Shown: one piece after another, positions 13,139-25,421 of the stretch
Layout of the letters: the number at the start of each line of letters is the position of its first letter
Position numbering within the stretch: position 1 is the stretch's first letter
DNA from: Xestospongia muta
Taxonomy: Eukaryota > Porifera > Demospongiae > Haplosclerida > Petrosiidae
Assembly: GCA_963693285.1 (NCBI GenBank)
Contig: OY848927.1
Span: 1,986,501 to 2,050,500, forward strand
Length of the DNA: 64,000 nucleotides
Direction of reading: 5' to 3'
Notes under the pieces: generated by a model
Databases searched by the model: none
The model's input: the letters and a program-made list of their open reading frames with translations, nothing else
What the model was told of the DNA's origin: nothing
Position numbers and translations under genes: made by a program

Positions 13139-14292
13139 CTGATCTAAAGAGTTTAGTAAGTTTATCTGTCTTAATTATACTAATAAAGTAGTCTAAATAG
13201 GTTAAAACTCTAAAATAAAGAGTTTAGAAGTTTTTGAGAGTTTAAAAATATAAGAAATTAACCGTGATATCTGGTTAAATAAGCTGATCTAAAGAGTTTA
13301 GTAAGTTTATCTGTCTTAATTATACTAATAAAGTAGTCTAAATAGGTTAAAACTCTAAATAAAGAGTTTAGTAGTTTTTGAGAGTTTAAAAAGATTAGAA
13401 AATCCTGTGAAAACTGGTTAAATAAGCTGATCTAAAGAGTTTAGTAAGTTTATCTGTCTTAAGTATACTAATAAAGTAGTCTAAATAAGTTAAAACTCTA
13501 AAATAAAGAGTTTAGAGCTTTTTAAAGTTTAAAAAGATTAGAAATTAACTGTGAAAACTGGTTAAATAAGCTGATCTAAAGAGTTTAGTAAGTTTATCTC
13601 TCTTAAATATACTAATAAAGTAGTCTAAATAGGTTAAAACTCGAAAATAAAGAGTGTAGAGCTTTTTGAAAGTTTAAAAAGATTAGAAATTATCTGTGAA
13701 AACTGGTTAAATAAGCTGATCTAGAGAGTTTAGTAAGTTTATCTGTCTTAAATATACTAATAAAGTAGTCTAAATAGGATAAATCTCTAAAATAAAGAGT
13801 TTAGAAGTTTTTGAGAGTTTAAAAAGATTAGAAATTAAGTGTGAAAACTGGTTAAATAAGCTGATCTAAAGAGTTTAGTAAGTTTATCTGTCTTAATTAT
13901 ACTAATAAAGTAGTCTAAATAGGTTAAAACTCTAAAATAAAGAGTTTAGAAGTTTTTGAGAGTTTAAAAATATAAGAAATTAACTGTGATAACTGGTTAA
14001 ATAAGCTGATCTAAAGAGTTTAGTAAGTTTATCTGTCTTAATTATACTAATAAAGTAGTCTAAATAGGTTAAAACTCTAAAATAAAGAGTTTAGAAGTTT
14101 TTGAGAGTTTAAAAAGATTAGAAAATCCTGTGAAAACTGGTTAAATAAGCTGATCTAAAGATTTTAGTAAGTTTATCTGTCTTAAATATACTAATAAAGT
14201 AGTCTAAATAGGTTAAAACTCTAAAATAATGAGTTTAGAGCTTTTTAAAGTTTAAAAAGATTAGAAAGTAACTGTGAAAACTGGTTAAATAA
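13139..14292 (+). repeat. Eight-monomer a-b-c-d block, copy 2
   Basis: Same order as 5927-7081: c monomers with AAATCC at 13400 and 14123, again five units apart, and the CTCTCTT/GAGTGTAGAG monomer between them. A few private changes are visible, such as AACCGTGATATC near 13261. The block directly follows a lone AAGCTAATC/TTTCGAAC monomer (about 12994-13138) that belongs to another context, which marks a rearrangement junction. Confidence 0.75.
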
Positions 14293-15309
14293 GCTGATCT
14301 AAAGAGTTTAGTAAGTTTATCTGTCTTAAATATACTAATAAAGTAGTCTAAATAGGTTAAAACTCTAAAAAAGTGTTTAGAGCTTTTTGAAAGTTAAAAA
14401 GATTAGAAATTAACTGTGAAAACTGGTAAATAAGCTGATCTATAGAGTTTAGTAAGTTTGTCTGTCTTAAATATACTAATAAAGTAGTCTAAATAGGTTA
14501 AAACTCGAAAATAAAGAGTGTAGAGGTTTTTGAAAGTTTAAAAAGATTAGAAATTAACTGTGAAAACTGTTTAAATAAGCTGATCTAAAGAGTTTAGTAA
14601 GTTTATCTATCTTAAATATACTAATAAAGTAGTCTAAATACGTTAAAAATCTAAAATAAAGTGTTTACAGCTTTTTGAAAGTTAAAAAAATTAGAAATTA
14701 ACTGTGAAAAATGGTTAAATAAGCTGATCTAAAGAGTTTAGTAAGTTTACCTGTCTTAAATATACTAATAAAGTAGTCTAAATAGGTTAAAACTCGAAAA
14801 TAAAGAGTTTAGAGGTTTTTGAAAGTTAAAAAAGTTTAGAACTTAACACTGAAAACTGCTTAAATAAACTGATCTAAAGAGTTTAGTAAGTTTATCTGTC
14901 TTAAATATAGTAATAAAGTAGTCTAAATAGGTTAAAACTCTAAAATAAAGAGTTTAGAGCTTTTTGAAAGTTAAAAAAGATCAGAAATTAACTGTGAAAA
15001 CTGGTTAAATAAGCTGATCTAAAGAGTTTAGTAAGTTTATCTGTCTTAAATATACTAATAAAGTAGTCTAAATAGGTTAAAACTCTAAAAAAGTGTTTAA
15101 AGCTTTTTGAAAGTTTAAAAGATTAGAAATGAACTGTGAAAACTGGTAAATAAGCTGATCTATAGAGTTTAGTAAGTTTGTCTGTCTTAAATATACTAAT
15201 AAAGTAGTCTAAATAGGTTAAAACTCTAAAATAAAGAGTGTAGAGCTTTTTGAAAGTTTAAAAAGATTAGAAATTATCTGTGAAAACTGGTTAAATAAGC
15301 TAATCTAAA
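14293..15309 (+). repeat. Monomers linking the two rearranged blocks
   Basis: Seven satellite monomers of the CTCTAAAAAAGTG, GGTAAATAAG/TATAGAG, GTTTGTCTGTC, CTATCTT/AAATACGTT and GAACTTAACACTG types. They resemble 12409-12990 and 11100-11700 but in a different order. Nothing other than satellite is seen. Confidence 0.7.
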
Positions 15310-17748
15310 GAGTTTAGTAAGTTTATCTGTCTTAAATATAATAATAAAGTAGTCTAAATAGGTTAAAACTCTAAAATAAAGAGTTTCGAACTTTTTGAAA
15401 GTTAAAAAAGTTTAAAAATTAACTGTGAAAACTACTTAAATAATCTGATCTAAAGAGTTTAGTAAGTTTATCTGTCTTAAATATACTAATAAAGTAGTTT
15501 AAATAGGTTAAAACTCTGAAATAAAGTGTTTAGTGCTTTTTGAAAGTTTAAAAAGATTAGAAATTAACTGTGAAAACTGCTTAAATAAGCTGATCTAAAG
15601 AGTTTAGTAAGTTTATTGTCTTAAATATAGCAATAAAGTAGTCTAAATAGGTCAAAACTCTAAAATAAAGAGTTTAGAGGTTTTTGAAAGTTAAAAAAGA
15701 TTAGAAATTAACTGTGAAAACTGTTTAAATAAGCTGATCTAAAGAGTTTAGTAAGTTTATCGATCTTAAATATACTAATAAAGTAGTCTAAATACGTTAA
15801 AAATCTAAAATAAAGAGTTTACAGCTTTTTGAAAGTTAAAAAAATTAGAAATTAACTGTGAAAACTGGTTAAATAAGCTGATCTAAAGAGTTTAGTAAGT
15901 TTATCTGTCTTAAATATACTAATAAAGTAGTCTAAATAGGTTAAAACTCGAAAATAAAGAGTTTAGAGCTTTTTGAAAGTTAAAAAAGTTTAGAACTTAA
16001 CATTGAAAACTGCTTAAATAAGCTGATATAAAGAGTTTAGTAAGTTTATCTGTCTTAAATATACTAATAAAGTAGTCTAAATAGGTTAAAACTCTAAAAT
16101 AAAGAGTTTAGAGCTTTTTGAAAGTTAAAAAAGATCAGAAATTAACTGTGAAAACTGGTTAAATAAGCTGATCTAAATAGTTTAGTAAGTTTATCTGTCT
16201 TAAATATACTAATAAAGTAGTCTAAATAGGTTAAAACTCTAAAAAAGTGTTTAGAGCTTTTTGAAAGTTAAAAAGATTAGAAATTAACTGTGAAAACTGG
16301 TAAATAAGCTGATCTATAGAGTTTAGTAAGTTTGTCTGTCTTAAATATACTAATAAAGTAGTCTAAATAGGTTAAAACTCTAAAATAAAGAGTGTAGAGC
16401 TTTTTGAAAGTTTAAAAAGATTAGAAATTATCTGTGAAAAGTGGTTAAATAAGCTGATCTAGAGAGTTTAGTAAGTTTATCTGTCTTAAATATACTAATA
16501 AAGTAGTCTAAATAGGAAAAATCTCTAAAATAAAGAGTTTAGAAGTTTTTGAGAGTTTAAAAAGATTAGAAATTAAGTGTGAAAACTGGTTAAATAAGCT
16601 GATCTAAAGAGTTTAGTAAGTTTATCTGTCTTAATTATACTAATAAAGTAGTCTAAATAGGTTAAAACTCTAAAATAAAGAGTTTAGAAGTTTTTGAGAG
16701 TTTAAAAATATAAGAAATTAACTGTGATAACTGGTTAAATAAGCTGATCTAAAGAGTTTAGTAAGTTTATCTGTCTTAATTATACTAATAAAGTAGTCTA
16801 AATAGGTTAAAACTCTAAAATAAAGAGTTTAGTATTTTTTGACAGTTTAAAAAGATTAGAAAATCCTGAGAAAACTGGTTAAATAAGCTGATGTAAAGAG
16901 TTTAGTAAGTTTATCTGTCTTAAATATACTAATAAAGTAGTCTAAATAGGTTAAAACTCTAAAATAAAGAGTTTAGAGCTTTTTAAAGTTTAAAAAGATT
17001 AGAAATTAACTGTGAAAACTGGTTAAATAAGCTGATCTAAAGAGTTTAGTAAGTTTATCTCTCTTAAATATACTAATAAAGTAGTCTAAATAGGTTAAAA
17101 CTCGAAAATAAAGAGTTTAGAGCTTTTTGAAAGTTAAAAAAGATTAGAAATTAACTGTGAAAACTGTTTAAATAAGCTGATCTAGAGAGTTTAGTAAGTT
17201 TATCTATCTTAAATATACTAATAAAGTAGTCTAAATACGTTAAAACTCTAAAATAAAGAGTTTAGAGCTTTTTGAAAGTTAAAAAAATTAGAAATTAACT
17301 GTGAAAAATGGTTAAATAAGCTGATCTAAAGAGTTTAGTAAGTTTATCTGTCTTAAATATACTAATAAAGTAGTCTAAATAGGTTAAAACTCGAAAATAA
17401 AGAGTTTAGAGGTTTTTGAAAGTTAAAAAACTTTAGAACTTAACACTGAAAACTGCTTAAATAAGCTGATCTAAAGAGTTTAGTAAGTTTATCTGTCTTA
17501 AATATACTAATAAAGTAGTCTAAATAGGTTAAAACTCTAAAAAAGTGTTTAGAGCTTTTTGAAAGTTAAAAAGATTAGAAATTAACTGTGAAAACTGGTA
17601 AATAAGCTGATCTATAGAGTTTAGTAAGTTTGTCTGTCTTAAATATACTAATAAAGTAGTCTAAATAGGTTAAAACTAGAAAATAAAGAGTGTAGAGCTT
17701 TTTGAAAGTTTAAAAAGATTAGAAATTATTTGTGAAAACTGGTTAAAT
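15310..17748 (+). repeat. 2.4-kb segment repeated 4758 bp downstream, copy 2
   Basis: Second copy of 10560-12990 at a constant offset of 4758 bp. Small differences include AATATAATAATAAAG near 15339, ACTACTTAAATAATC near 15430, TAGTATTTTTTGACAG near 16832 and AAATCCTGAG at 16861. Copy 2 ends near 17748, where it enters GAGAGTTAAGTAAG and AACAGGATAAATC, and so joins the context seen near 13720. Confidence 0.82.
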
Positions 17749-17896
17749 AAGCTGATCTAGAGAGTTAAGTAAGTTTATCTGTCTTAAATATACTAATAAA
17801 GTAGTCTAAACAGGATAAATCTCTAAAATAAAGAGTTTAGAAGTTTTTGAGAGTTTAAAAAGATTAGAAATTAAGTGTGAAAACTGGTTAAATAAG

Positions 17897-18618
17897 CTGA
17901 TCTAAAGAGTTTAGTAAGTTTATCTGTCTTAATTATACTAATAAAGTAGTCTAAATAGGTTAAAACTCGAAAATAAAGAGTTTAGAAGCTTTTGAGAGTT
18001 TAAAAATATAAGAAAATCCTGTGAAAACTGGTTAAATAAGCTGATCTAAAGATTTTAGTAAGTTTATCTGTCTTAAATATACTAATAAAGTAGTCTAAAT
18101 AGGTTAAAACTCTAAAATAAAGAGTTTAGAGCTTTTTAAAGTTTAAAAAGATTAGAAATTAACTGTGAAAACTGGTTAAATAAGCTGATCTAAAGAGTTT
18201 AGTAAGTTTATCTGTCTTAAATATACTAATAAAGTAGTCTAAATAGGTTAAAACTCGAAAATAAAGAGTTTAGAGCATTTTGAAACTTAAAAAAGATTAG
18301 AAATTAACTGTGAAAACTGTTTAAATAAGCTGATCTAAAGAGTTTAGTAAGTTTATCTATCTTAAATATACTAATAAAGTAGTCTAAATAGGTTAAAACT
18401 CTAAAATAAAGAGTTTAGAGCTTTTTGAAAGTTAAAAAAGATTAGAAATTAACTGTGAAAACTGGTTAAATAAACTGATCTAAAGAGTTTAGTAAGTTTA
18501 TCTGTCTTAAATATACTAATAAAGTAGTCTAAAAAGTTAAAACTCTAAAATTAAGAGTTTAGAGTTTTTTGAAAGTTAAAAAAGATTAGAAATTATCTGT
18601 GAAAACTGGTTAAATAAG
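17897..18618 (+). repeat. Five-monomer tandem duplication, unit 1 (722 bp)
   Basis: Carries the rare landmarks TTTAGAAGCTTTTGAGAG (17981), AAATCCT (18014), TAGAGCATTTTGAAAC (18271) and AAAAAGTTAAAACTC near 18532. All recur 722 bp later. The first monomer is a b/c hybrid: a b-type TTTAAAAATATAAG joined directly to a c-type AAAATCCTG, as if two neighbouring monomers recombined inside the variable half. Confidence 0.88.
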
Positions 18619-19340
18619 CTGATCTAAAGAGTTTAGTAAGTTTATCTGTCTTAAATATACTAATAAAGTAGTCTAAATAGGTTAAAACTCGAAAATAAAG
18701 AGTTTAGAAGCTTTTGAGAGTTTAAAAATATAAGAAAATCCTGTGAAAACTGGTTAAATAAGCTGATCTAAAGATTTTAGTAAGTTTATCTGTCTTAAAT
18801 ATACTAATAAAGTAGTCTAAATAGGTTAAAACTCTAAAATAAAGAGTTTAGAGCTTTTTAAAGTTTAAAAAGATTAGAAATTAACTGTGAAAACTGGTTA
18901 AATAAGCTGATCTAAAGAGTTTAGTAAGTTTATCTGTCTTAAATATACTAATAAAGTAGTCTAAATAGGTTAAAACTCGAAAATAAAGAGTTTAGAGCAT
19001 TTTGAAACTTAAAAAAGATTAGAAATTAACTGTGAAAACTGTTTAAATAAGCTGATCTAAAGAGTTTAGTAAGTTTATCTATCTTAAATATACTAATAAA
19101 GTAGTCTAAATAGGTTAAAACTCTAAAATAAAGAGTTTAGAGCTTTTTGAAAGTTAAAAAAGATTAGAAATTAACTGTGAAAACTGGTTAAATAAACTGA
19201 TCTAAAGAGTTTAGTAAGTTTATCTGTCTTAAATATACTAATAAAGTAGTCTAAAAAGTTAAAACTCTAAAATTAAGAGTTTAGAGTTTTTTGAAAGTTA
19301 AAAAAGATTAGAAATTATCTGTGAAAACTGGTTAAATAAG
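18619..19340 (+). repeat. Five-monomer tandem duplication, unit 2 (722 bp)
   Basis: Near-perfect repeat of unit 1 (AAATCC at 18736, TAGAGCAT at 18993). One distinguishing change in the first monomer is TTAAATATAC here against TTAATTATAC in unit 1, which places the exchange point between about 17940 and 17970. A third unit is not formed: the monomer at 19341 has GAGTTAAGAGC instead. Confidence 0.88.
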
Positions 19341-21652
19341 CTGATCTAAAGAGTTTAGTAAGTTTATCTGTCTTAAATATACTAATAAAGTAGTCTAAAT
19401 AGGTTAAAACTCGAAAATAAAGAGTTAAGAGCTTTTGAAAGTTAAAAAAGATTAGAAATTAACTGTGAAAAGTGGTTAAATAAGCTGATCTAAAGAGTTT
19501 AGTAAGTTTATCTGTCTTAAATATACTAATAAAGCAGTTACATAGCTTAAAACTCTAAAATAAAGTGTTTAGAGCCTTTGAAAGTTAAAAAAATTAGAAA
19601 TTAACTGTGAAAACTGGTTAAATAAACTGATCTAAAGAGTTTAGTAAGTTTATCTGTCATAAATATACTAATAAAGTAGTCTAAATAGTTTTAAACTCTA
19701 AAATTAAGAGATTAGAGTTTTTTTAAAGTTTAAAAAGATTAGAAATCATCTGTGAAAACTGGTTAAATAAGCTGATCTAAAGAGTTTAGTAAGTTCATCT
19801 GTCTTAAATATACTAATAAAGTAGTCTAAATAGGTTAAAACTCTAAAATAAAGAGTTTAGAGCTTCTTGAAAGTTTGAAAAGATTAGAAATTATCTCTGA
19901 AAACTGGTTAAATAAGCTGATCTAAAGAGTTTAGTAAGTTTATCTGTCTTAAATATATTAATAAAGTAGTTTAAATAGCTTAAAACTCTAAAATAAAGAG
20001 TTTAGAGCTTTTTTTAAATTTTAAAAACATTAGAAATTATCTGTGAAAACTGGTTAAATAAGCTGATCTAAAGAGTTTAGTATCTTTATCTGTCTTAAGT
20101 ATACCAATAAAGTAGTCTAAATATGTTAAAACTCTAAAATAAAGAGTTTAGAGCTTTTTGAAAGTTAAAAGAGATTAGAAATTAACTGTGAAAACTGGTT
20201 AAATAGGCTGATCTAAAGAGTTTAGTAATTTTATCTGTCTTAAATATACTAATAAAGTAGTTTAAATAGGGTAAAACTCGAAAATAAAGAGTTTAGACAT
20301 CTTTGAATGTTTAAAAAGGTTTGAAATTAACTGTGAAAAATGGTTAAATAAGCTGATCTAAAGAGTTTAGTAAGTTTATCTGTCTTAATTATACTAATAA
20401 AGTAGTCTAAATAGGTTAAAACTTTAAAATAAAGAGTTTAGAAGTTTTTGACAGTTTAAAAAGATTAGAAATTAACTGTGAAAACTGGTTAAATAAGCTG
20501 ATCTAAAGAGTTTAGTAAGTTTATCTGTCTTAAATATACTAATAAAGTAGTCTAAATAGGTTAAAACTCTAAAATAAAGAATTTAGAGCTTTTTCAAGTT
20601 AAAAAAGATTAGAAATTAACTGTGAAAACTAGTTAAATAAGCTGATCTAAAGAGTTTAGTAAGTTTATCTGTCTTAAATTTACTAATAAAGTAGTCTAAA
20701 TAGTTAAAACTCGAAAATAAAGAGTTTAGAGCTTTTTGAAAGTTTAAAAAGATTAGAAATTAACTGTGAAAACTGGTTAAATAAACTGATCTAAAGAGTT
20801 TAGTAAGTTTGTCTGTCTTAATTATACTAATAAAGTAGTCTAAATAGGTTAAACTCTAAAATAAAGAGTTTGAAGTTTTTGAGACTTTAAAAAGATTAGA
20901 AATTAACTGTGAAAACTGGTTAAATAAGCTGATCTAAAGAGTTTAGTAAGTTTATCTGTCTTAATTATACTAATAAAGTAGTCTAAATAGGTTAAAACTC
21001 TAAAATAAAGAGTTTAGAAGATTTTGAGAGTTTAAAATATTAGAAATTAACTGTGAAATCTGTTTAAATAAGCTGATCTAAAGAGTTTAGTAATTTCATC
21101 TGTTTTAAATATACTAATAAAGAAGTCTAAATAGGTTAAAACTCGAAAATAAAGAGTTTAGAGCTTTTTGAAAGTTAAAAAAGATTAGAAATTAACTGTG
21201 AAAACTGGTTAAATAAGCTGATCTAAAGAGTTTAGTAAGTTTATCTGTCTTAAATATATTAATAAAGTACTCTAAATAGGTTAAAACTCTAAAATAAAGT
21301 GTTTAGAGCTTTTTGAAAGTTAAAAATGATTAGAAATTAACTGTGAAAACTGGTTAAATAAACTGATCTAAAGAGTTTAGTAAGTTTATCTCTCTTAAAT
21401 ATACTAATAAAGTAGTCTAAATAGGTTAAAACTCTAAAATAAAGTGTTTAGAGCTTTTTGAAAGTTAAAAAAGATTAGAAATTAACTTCGAAAACTTGTT
21501 AAATAAGCTGATCTAAAGAGTTTAGTAAGTTTATCTGTCTTAAATATACTAATAAAGTAGTCTAAATAGGTTAAAACTCTAAAATAAAGTCTTTAGAGCT
21601 TTTTGAAAGTTTAAAAAGATTAGAAATTAACCGTGAAAACTGGTTAAATAAG
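19341..21652 (+). repeat. Transition zone: 16 divergent monomers without visible HOR
   Basis: Each monomer carries private changes and none repeats in blocks. Examples are AAAGCAGTTACATAGC (19534), GAGATTAGAGTTTTTTT (19707), AGCTTCTTGAAAGTTTG (19862), TAGTATCTTTATC and ATACCAATAAAG (20080-20110), and GACATCTTTGAATG (20295). Even the usually invariant block is hit (TAGTATCTTTAT). It separates the domain 1 and domain 2 monomer repertoires. Low homogeneity between homogenised blocks is usually read as an inactive or ancestral zone (inference). Confidence 0.75.
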
Positions 21653-24600
21653 CTGATCTAAAAAGTTTAGTAAGTTTATCTGTCTTAAATATACTAATAA
21701 AGTAGTCTAAATAGGTTAAAACTCTAAAATAAAGTGTTTAGACCTTTTTAAAAGTTAAAGAAGACTAGAAATTAACTGCGAAAACTGGTTAAATAAACTG
21801 ATCTAAAGAGTTTAGTAAGTTTATCTATCTTAGATATACTAATTAAGTAGTCTAAATAGGTTAAAACTCTAAAATAAAGAGTTTAGAGCTTTTTGAAAGT
21901 TTAAAAAGATTAGAAATTAACTATGAAAACTGGTTAAATAAGCTGATCTAAAGAGTTTAGTAAGTTTATCTGTCTTAAATATACTAATAAAGTAGTCTAA
22001 ATAGGTTAAAACTCGAAAATAAAGAGTTTAGAGCTTTTTGAAAGTTAAAAAAGATTAGAAATTAACTGTGAAATCTGGTTAAATAAGCTGATCTAAAGAG
22101 TTTAGTAAGTTTATCTCTCTTAAATATACTAATAAAGTAGTCTAAATAGGTTAAAACTCTAAAATAAAGAGTTTAGAGCTTTTTGAAAGTTTAAAAAGAT
22201 TAGAAATTAACTGTGAAAACTGGTTAAATAAGCTGATCTAAAGAGTTTAGTAAGTTTATCTGTCTTAAATATACTAATAAAGTAGTCTAAATAGGTTAAA
22301 ACTCGAAAATAAAGTGTTTAGAGCTTTTTGAAAGTTAAAAAAGATTAGAAATTAAGTGTGAAAACTGGTTAAATAAGCAGATCGAAAGAGTTTAGTAAGT
22401 TTATCTGTCTTAAATATACTAATAAATTAGTCTAAATAGGTTAAAACTCGAAAATAAAGAGTTTAGAGCTTTTTGAAAGTTTAAAAAGATTAGAAATTAA
22501 CTGTGAAAACTGGTTAAATAAACTGATCTAAAGAGTTTAGTAAGTTTATCTATCTTAGATATACTAATAAAGTAGTCTAAATAGGTTAAAACTCTAAAAT
22601 AAAGTGTTTAGAGCTTTTTGAAAGTTTAAAAAGATTAGAAATTAACTATGAAAACTGGTTAAATAAGCTGATCTAAAGAGTTTAGTAAGTTTATCTGTCT
22701 TAAATATACTAATAAAGTAGTCTAAATAGGTTAAAACTCGAAAATAAAGAGTTTAGAGCTTTTTGAAAGTTAAAAAAGATTAGAAATTAACTGTGAAATC
22801 TGGTTAAATAAGCTGATCTAAAGAGTTTAGTAAGTTTATCTCTCTTAAATATACTAATAAAGTAGTCTAAATAGGTTAAAACTCTAAAATAAAGAGTTTA
22901 GAGCTTTTTGAAAGTTTAAAAAGATTAGAAATTAACTGTGAAAACTGGTTAAATAAGCTGATCTAAAGAGTTTAGTAAGTTTATTTGTCTTAAATATACT
23001 AAAAAAGTAGTGTAAATACGTTAAAACTCTAAAATAAAGAGTTTAGAGCTTTTTGAAAGTTAAAAAAGATTAGATATTAACTGTGAAAACTGGTTAAATA
23101 AGCTGATCTATAGAGTTTAGTAAGTTTATCTGTCTTAAATATACTAATAAAGTAGTCTAAATAGGTTAAAACTCTAAAATAAAGTGTTTAGACCTTTTTA
23201 AAAGTTAAAGAAGACTAGAAATTAACTGCGAAAACTGGTTAAATAAACTGATCTAAAGAGTTTAGTAAGTTTATCTATCTTAGATATACTAATAAAGTAG
23301 TCTAAATAGGTTAAAACTCTAAAATAAAGAGTTTAGAGCTTTTTGAAAGTTTAAAAAGATTAGAAATTAACTATGAAAACTGGTTAAATAAGCTGATCTA
23401 AAGAGTTTAGTAAGTTTATCTGTCTTAAATATACTAATAAAGTAGTCTAAATAGGTTAAAACTCTAAAATAAAGTGTTTAGACCTTTTTAAAAGTTAAAG
23501 AAGACTAGAAATTAACTGCGAAAACTGGTTAAATAAACTGATCTAAAGAGTTTAGTAAGTTTATCTATCTTAGATATACTAATAAAGTAGTCTAAATAGG
23601 TTAAAACTCTAAAATAAAGAGTTTAGAGCTTTTTGAAAGTTTAAAAAGATTAGAAATTAACTATGAAAACTGGTTAAATAAGCTGATCTAAAGAGTTTAG
23701 TAAGTTTATCTGTCTTAAATATACTAATAAAGTAGTCTAAATAGGTTAAAACTCGAAAATAAAGAGTTTAGAGCTTTTTGAAAGTTAAAAAAGATTAGAA
23801 ATTAACTGTGAAATCTGGTTAAATAAGCTGATCTAAAGAGTTTAGTAAGTTTATCTCTCTTAAATATACTAATAAAGTAGTCTAAATAGGTTAAAACTCT
23901 AAAATAAAGAGTTTAGAGCTTTTTGAAAGTTTAAAAAGATTAGAAATTAACTGTGAAAACTGGTTAAATAAGCTGATCTAAAGAGTTTAGTAAGTTTATC
24001 TGTCTTAAATATACTAATAAAGTAGTCTAAATAGGTTAAAACTCGAAAATAAAGTGTTTAGAGCTTTTTGAAAGTTAAAAAAGATTAGAAATTAAGTGTG
24101 AAAACTGGTTAAATAAGAAGATCGAAAGAGTTTAGTAAGTTTATCTGTCTTAAATATACTAATAAATTAGTCTAAATAGGTTAAAACTCGAAAATAAAGA
24201 GTTTAGAGCTTTTTGAAAGTTTAAAAAGATTAGAAATTAACTGTGAAAACTGGTTAAATAAACTGATCTAAAGAGTTTAGTAAGTTTATCTATCTTAGAT
24301 ATACTAATAAAGTAGTCTAAATAGGTTAAAACTCTAAAATAAAGTGTTTAGAGCTTTTTGAAAGTTAAAAAAGATTAGAAATTAACTATGAAAACTGGTT
24401 AAATAAGCTGATCTAAAGAGTTTAGTAAGTTTATCTGTCTTAAATATACTAATAAAGTAGTCTAAATAGGTTAAAACTCGAAAATAAAGAGTTTAGAGCT
24501 TTTTGAAAGTTAAAAAAGATTAGAAATTAACTGTGAAATCTGGTTAAATAAGCTGATCTAAAGAGTTTAGTAAGTTTATCTCTCTTAAATATACTAATAA

Positions 24601-25421
24601 AGTAGTCTAAATAGGTTAAAACTCTAAAATAAAGAGTTTAGAGCTTTTTGAAAGTTTAAAAAGATTAGAAATTAACTGTGAAAACTGGTTAAATAAGCTG
24701 ATCTAAAGAGTTTAGTAAGTTTATTTGTCTTAAATATACTAAAAAAGTAGTGTAAATACGTTAAAACTCTAAAATAAAGAGTTTAGAGCTTTTTGAAAGT
24801 TAAAAAAGATTAGATATTAACTGTGAAAACTGTTTAAATAAGCTGATCTAAAGAGTTTAGTAAGTTTATCTGTCTTAAATATACTAATAAAGTAGTCTAA
24901 ATAGCTTAAAACTCTAAAATAAAGTGTTTAGAGCTTTTTGAAAGTTAAAAAAGATAAGAAATTAACTGTGAAAACCGGTTAAATAAACTGATCTAAAGAG
25001 TTTAGTAAGTTTATCTATCTTAAATATAGTCATAAAGTAGTCTAAATAGGTTAAAACTCTAAAATAAAGAGTTTAGAGCTTTTTGAAAGTTTAAAAAGAT
25101 TAGAAATTAACCGTTAAAACTGGTTAAATAAGCTGATCTAAAGAGTTTAGTAAGTTTATCTGTCTTAAATATACTAATAAAGTAGTCTAAATAGGTTTAA
25201 ACTCGAAAATAAAGAGTTTAGAGCTTTTTGAAAGTTAAAAAAGAGTAGAAATTAACGGTGAAACTGTTTAAATAAGCTGATCTAAAGAGTTTAGTAAGGT
25301 TATCTCTCTTAAATATACTAATAAAGTAGTCTAAATAGGTTAAAACTATAAAATGAAGTGTTTAGTGCTTTTTGAAAGTTAAAAAAGATAAGAAATTAAC
25401 TGCCAAAACTGGTTAAATAAG
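21653..25421 (+). repeat. Partial and scrambled HOR copies at the left of domain 2
   Basis: Contains the same monomers as the complete 39-mer but shuffled. A 1.4-kb tract (about 21.70-23.09 kb) repeats 1740 bp (12 monomers) later: GACCTTTTTA at 21741 and 23481, ATCGAAAG at 22381 and 24121. GACCTTTTTA also occurs as a two-monomer duplication, 23191 and 23481, spacing 290, which is retained in every later copy. The tract from 23191 to 25025 matches 26379-28213 at an offset of 3188 bp (22 monomers). TATAGTCATA at 25025 and 25459 marks a three-monomer duplication. Confidence 0.82.

Larger units (their letters stand above)
1..19340 (+). repeat. Domain 1: mosaic of diverse monomers and segmental duplications
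   Basis: This left third has the most varied monomers. Characteristic types are AAACTAAAAAATTAAATG, GAGTTTCGAAC, GAAGTTTTTGAGAG, TATAAGAAATTAACTGTGAT, AAATCCTGTGAAAAC, and short forms with CTCTAAAAAAGTG or GGTAAATAAG. Mean unit length over its duplications is about 144.2-144.4 bp, because 1-2 bp deletions are common. There is no single uniform HOR. Instead blocks of 2 to more than 30 monomers are repeated at offsets of 289, 434, 722, 1154, 3030, 4758, 6204 and about 7212 bp. This fits an older, less homogenised flank that has suffered repeated unequal exchange. Confidence 0.85.

Noticed and set aside
19341..21652. A transposon or unique sequence in the region lacking block duplications
   Set aside because: All satellite landmarks continue in register at about 145-bp steps; only the substitution level is higher.
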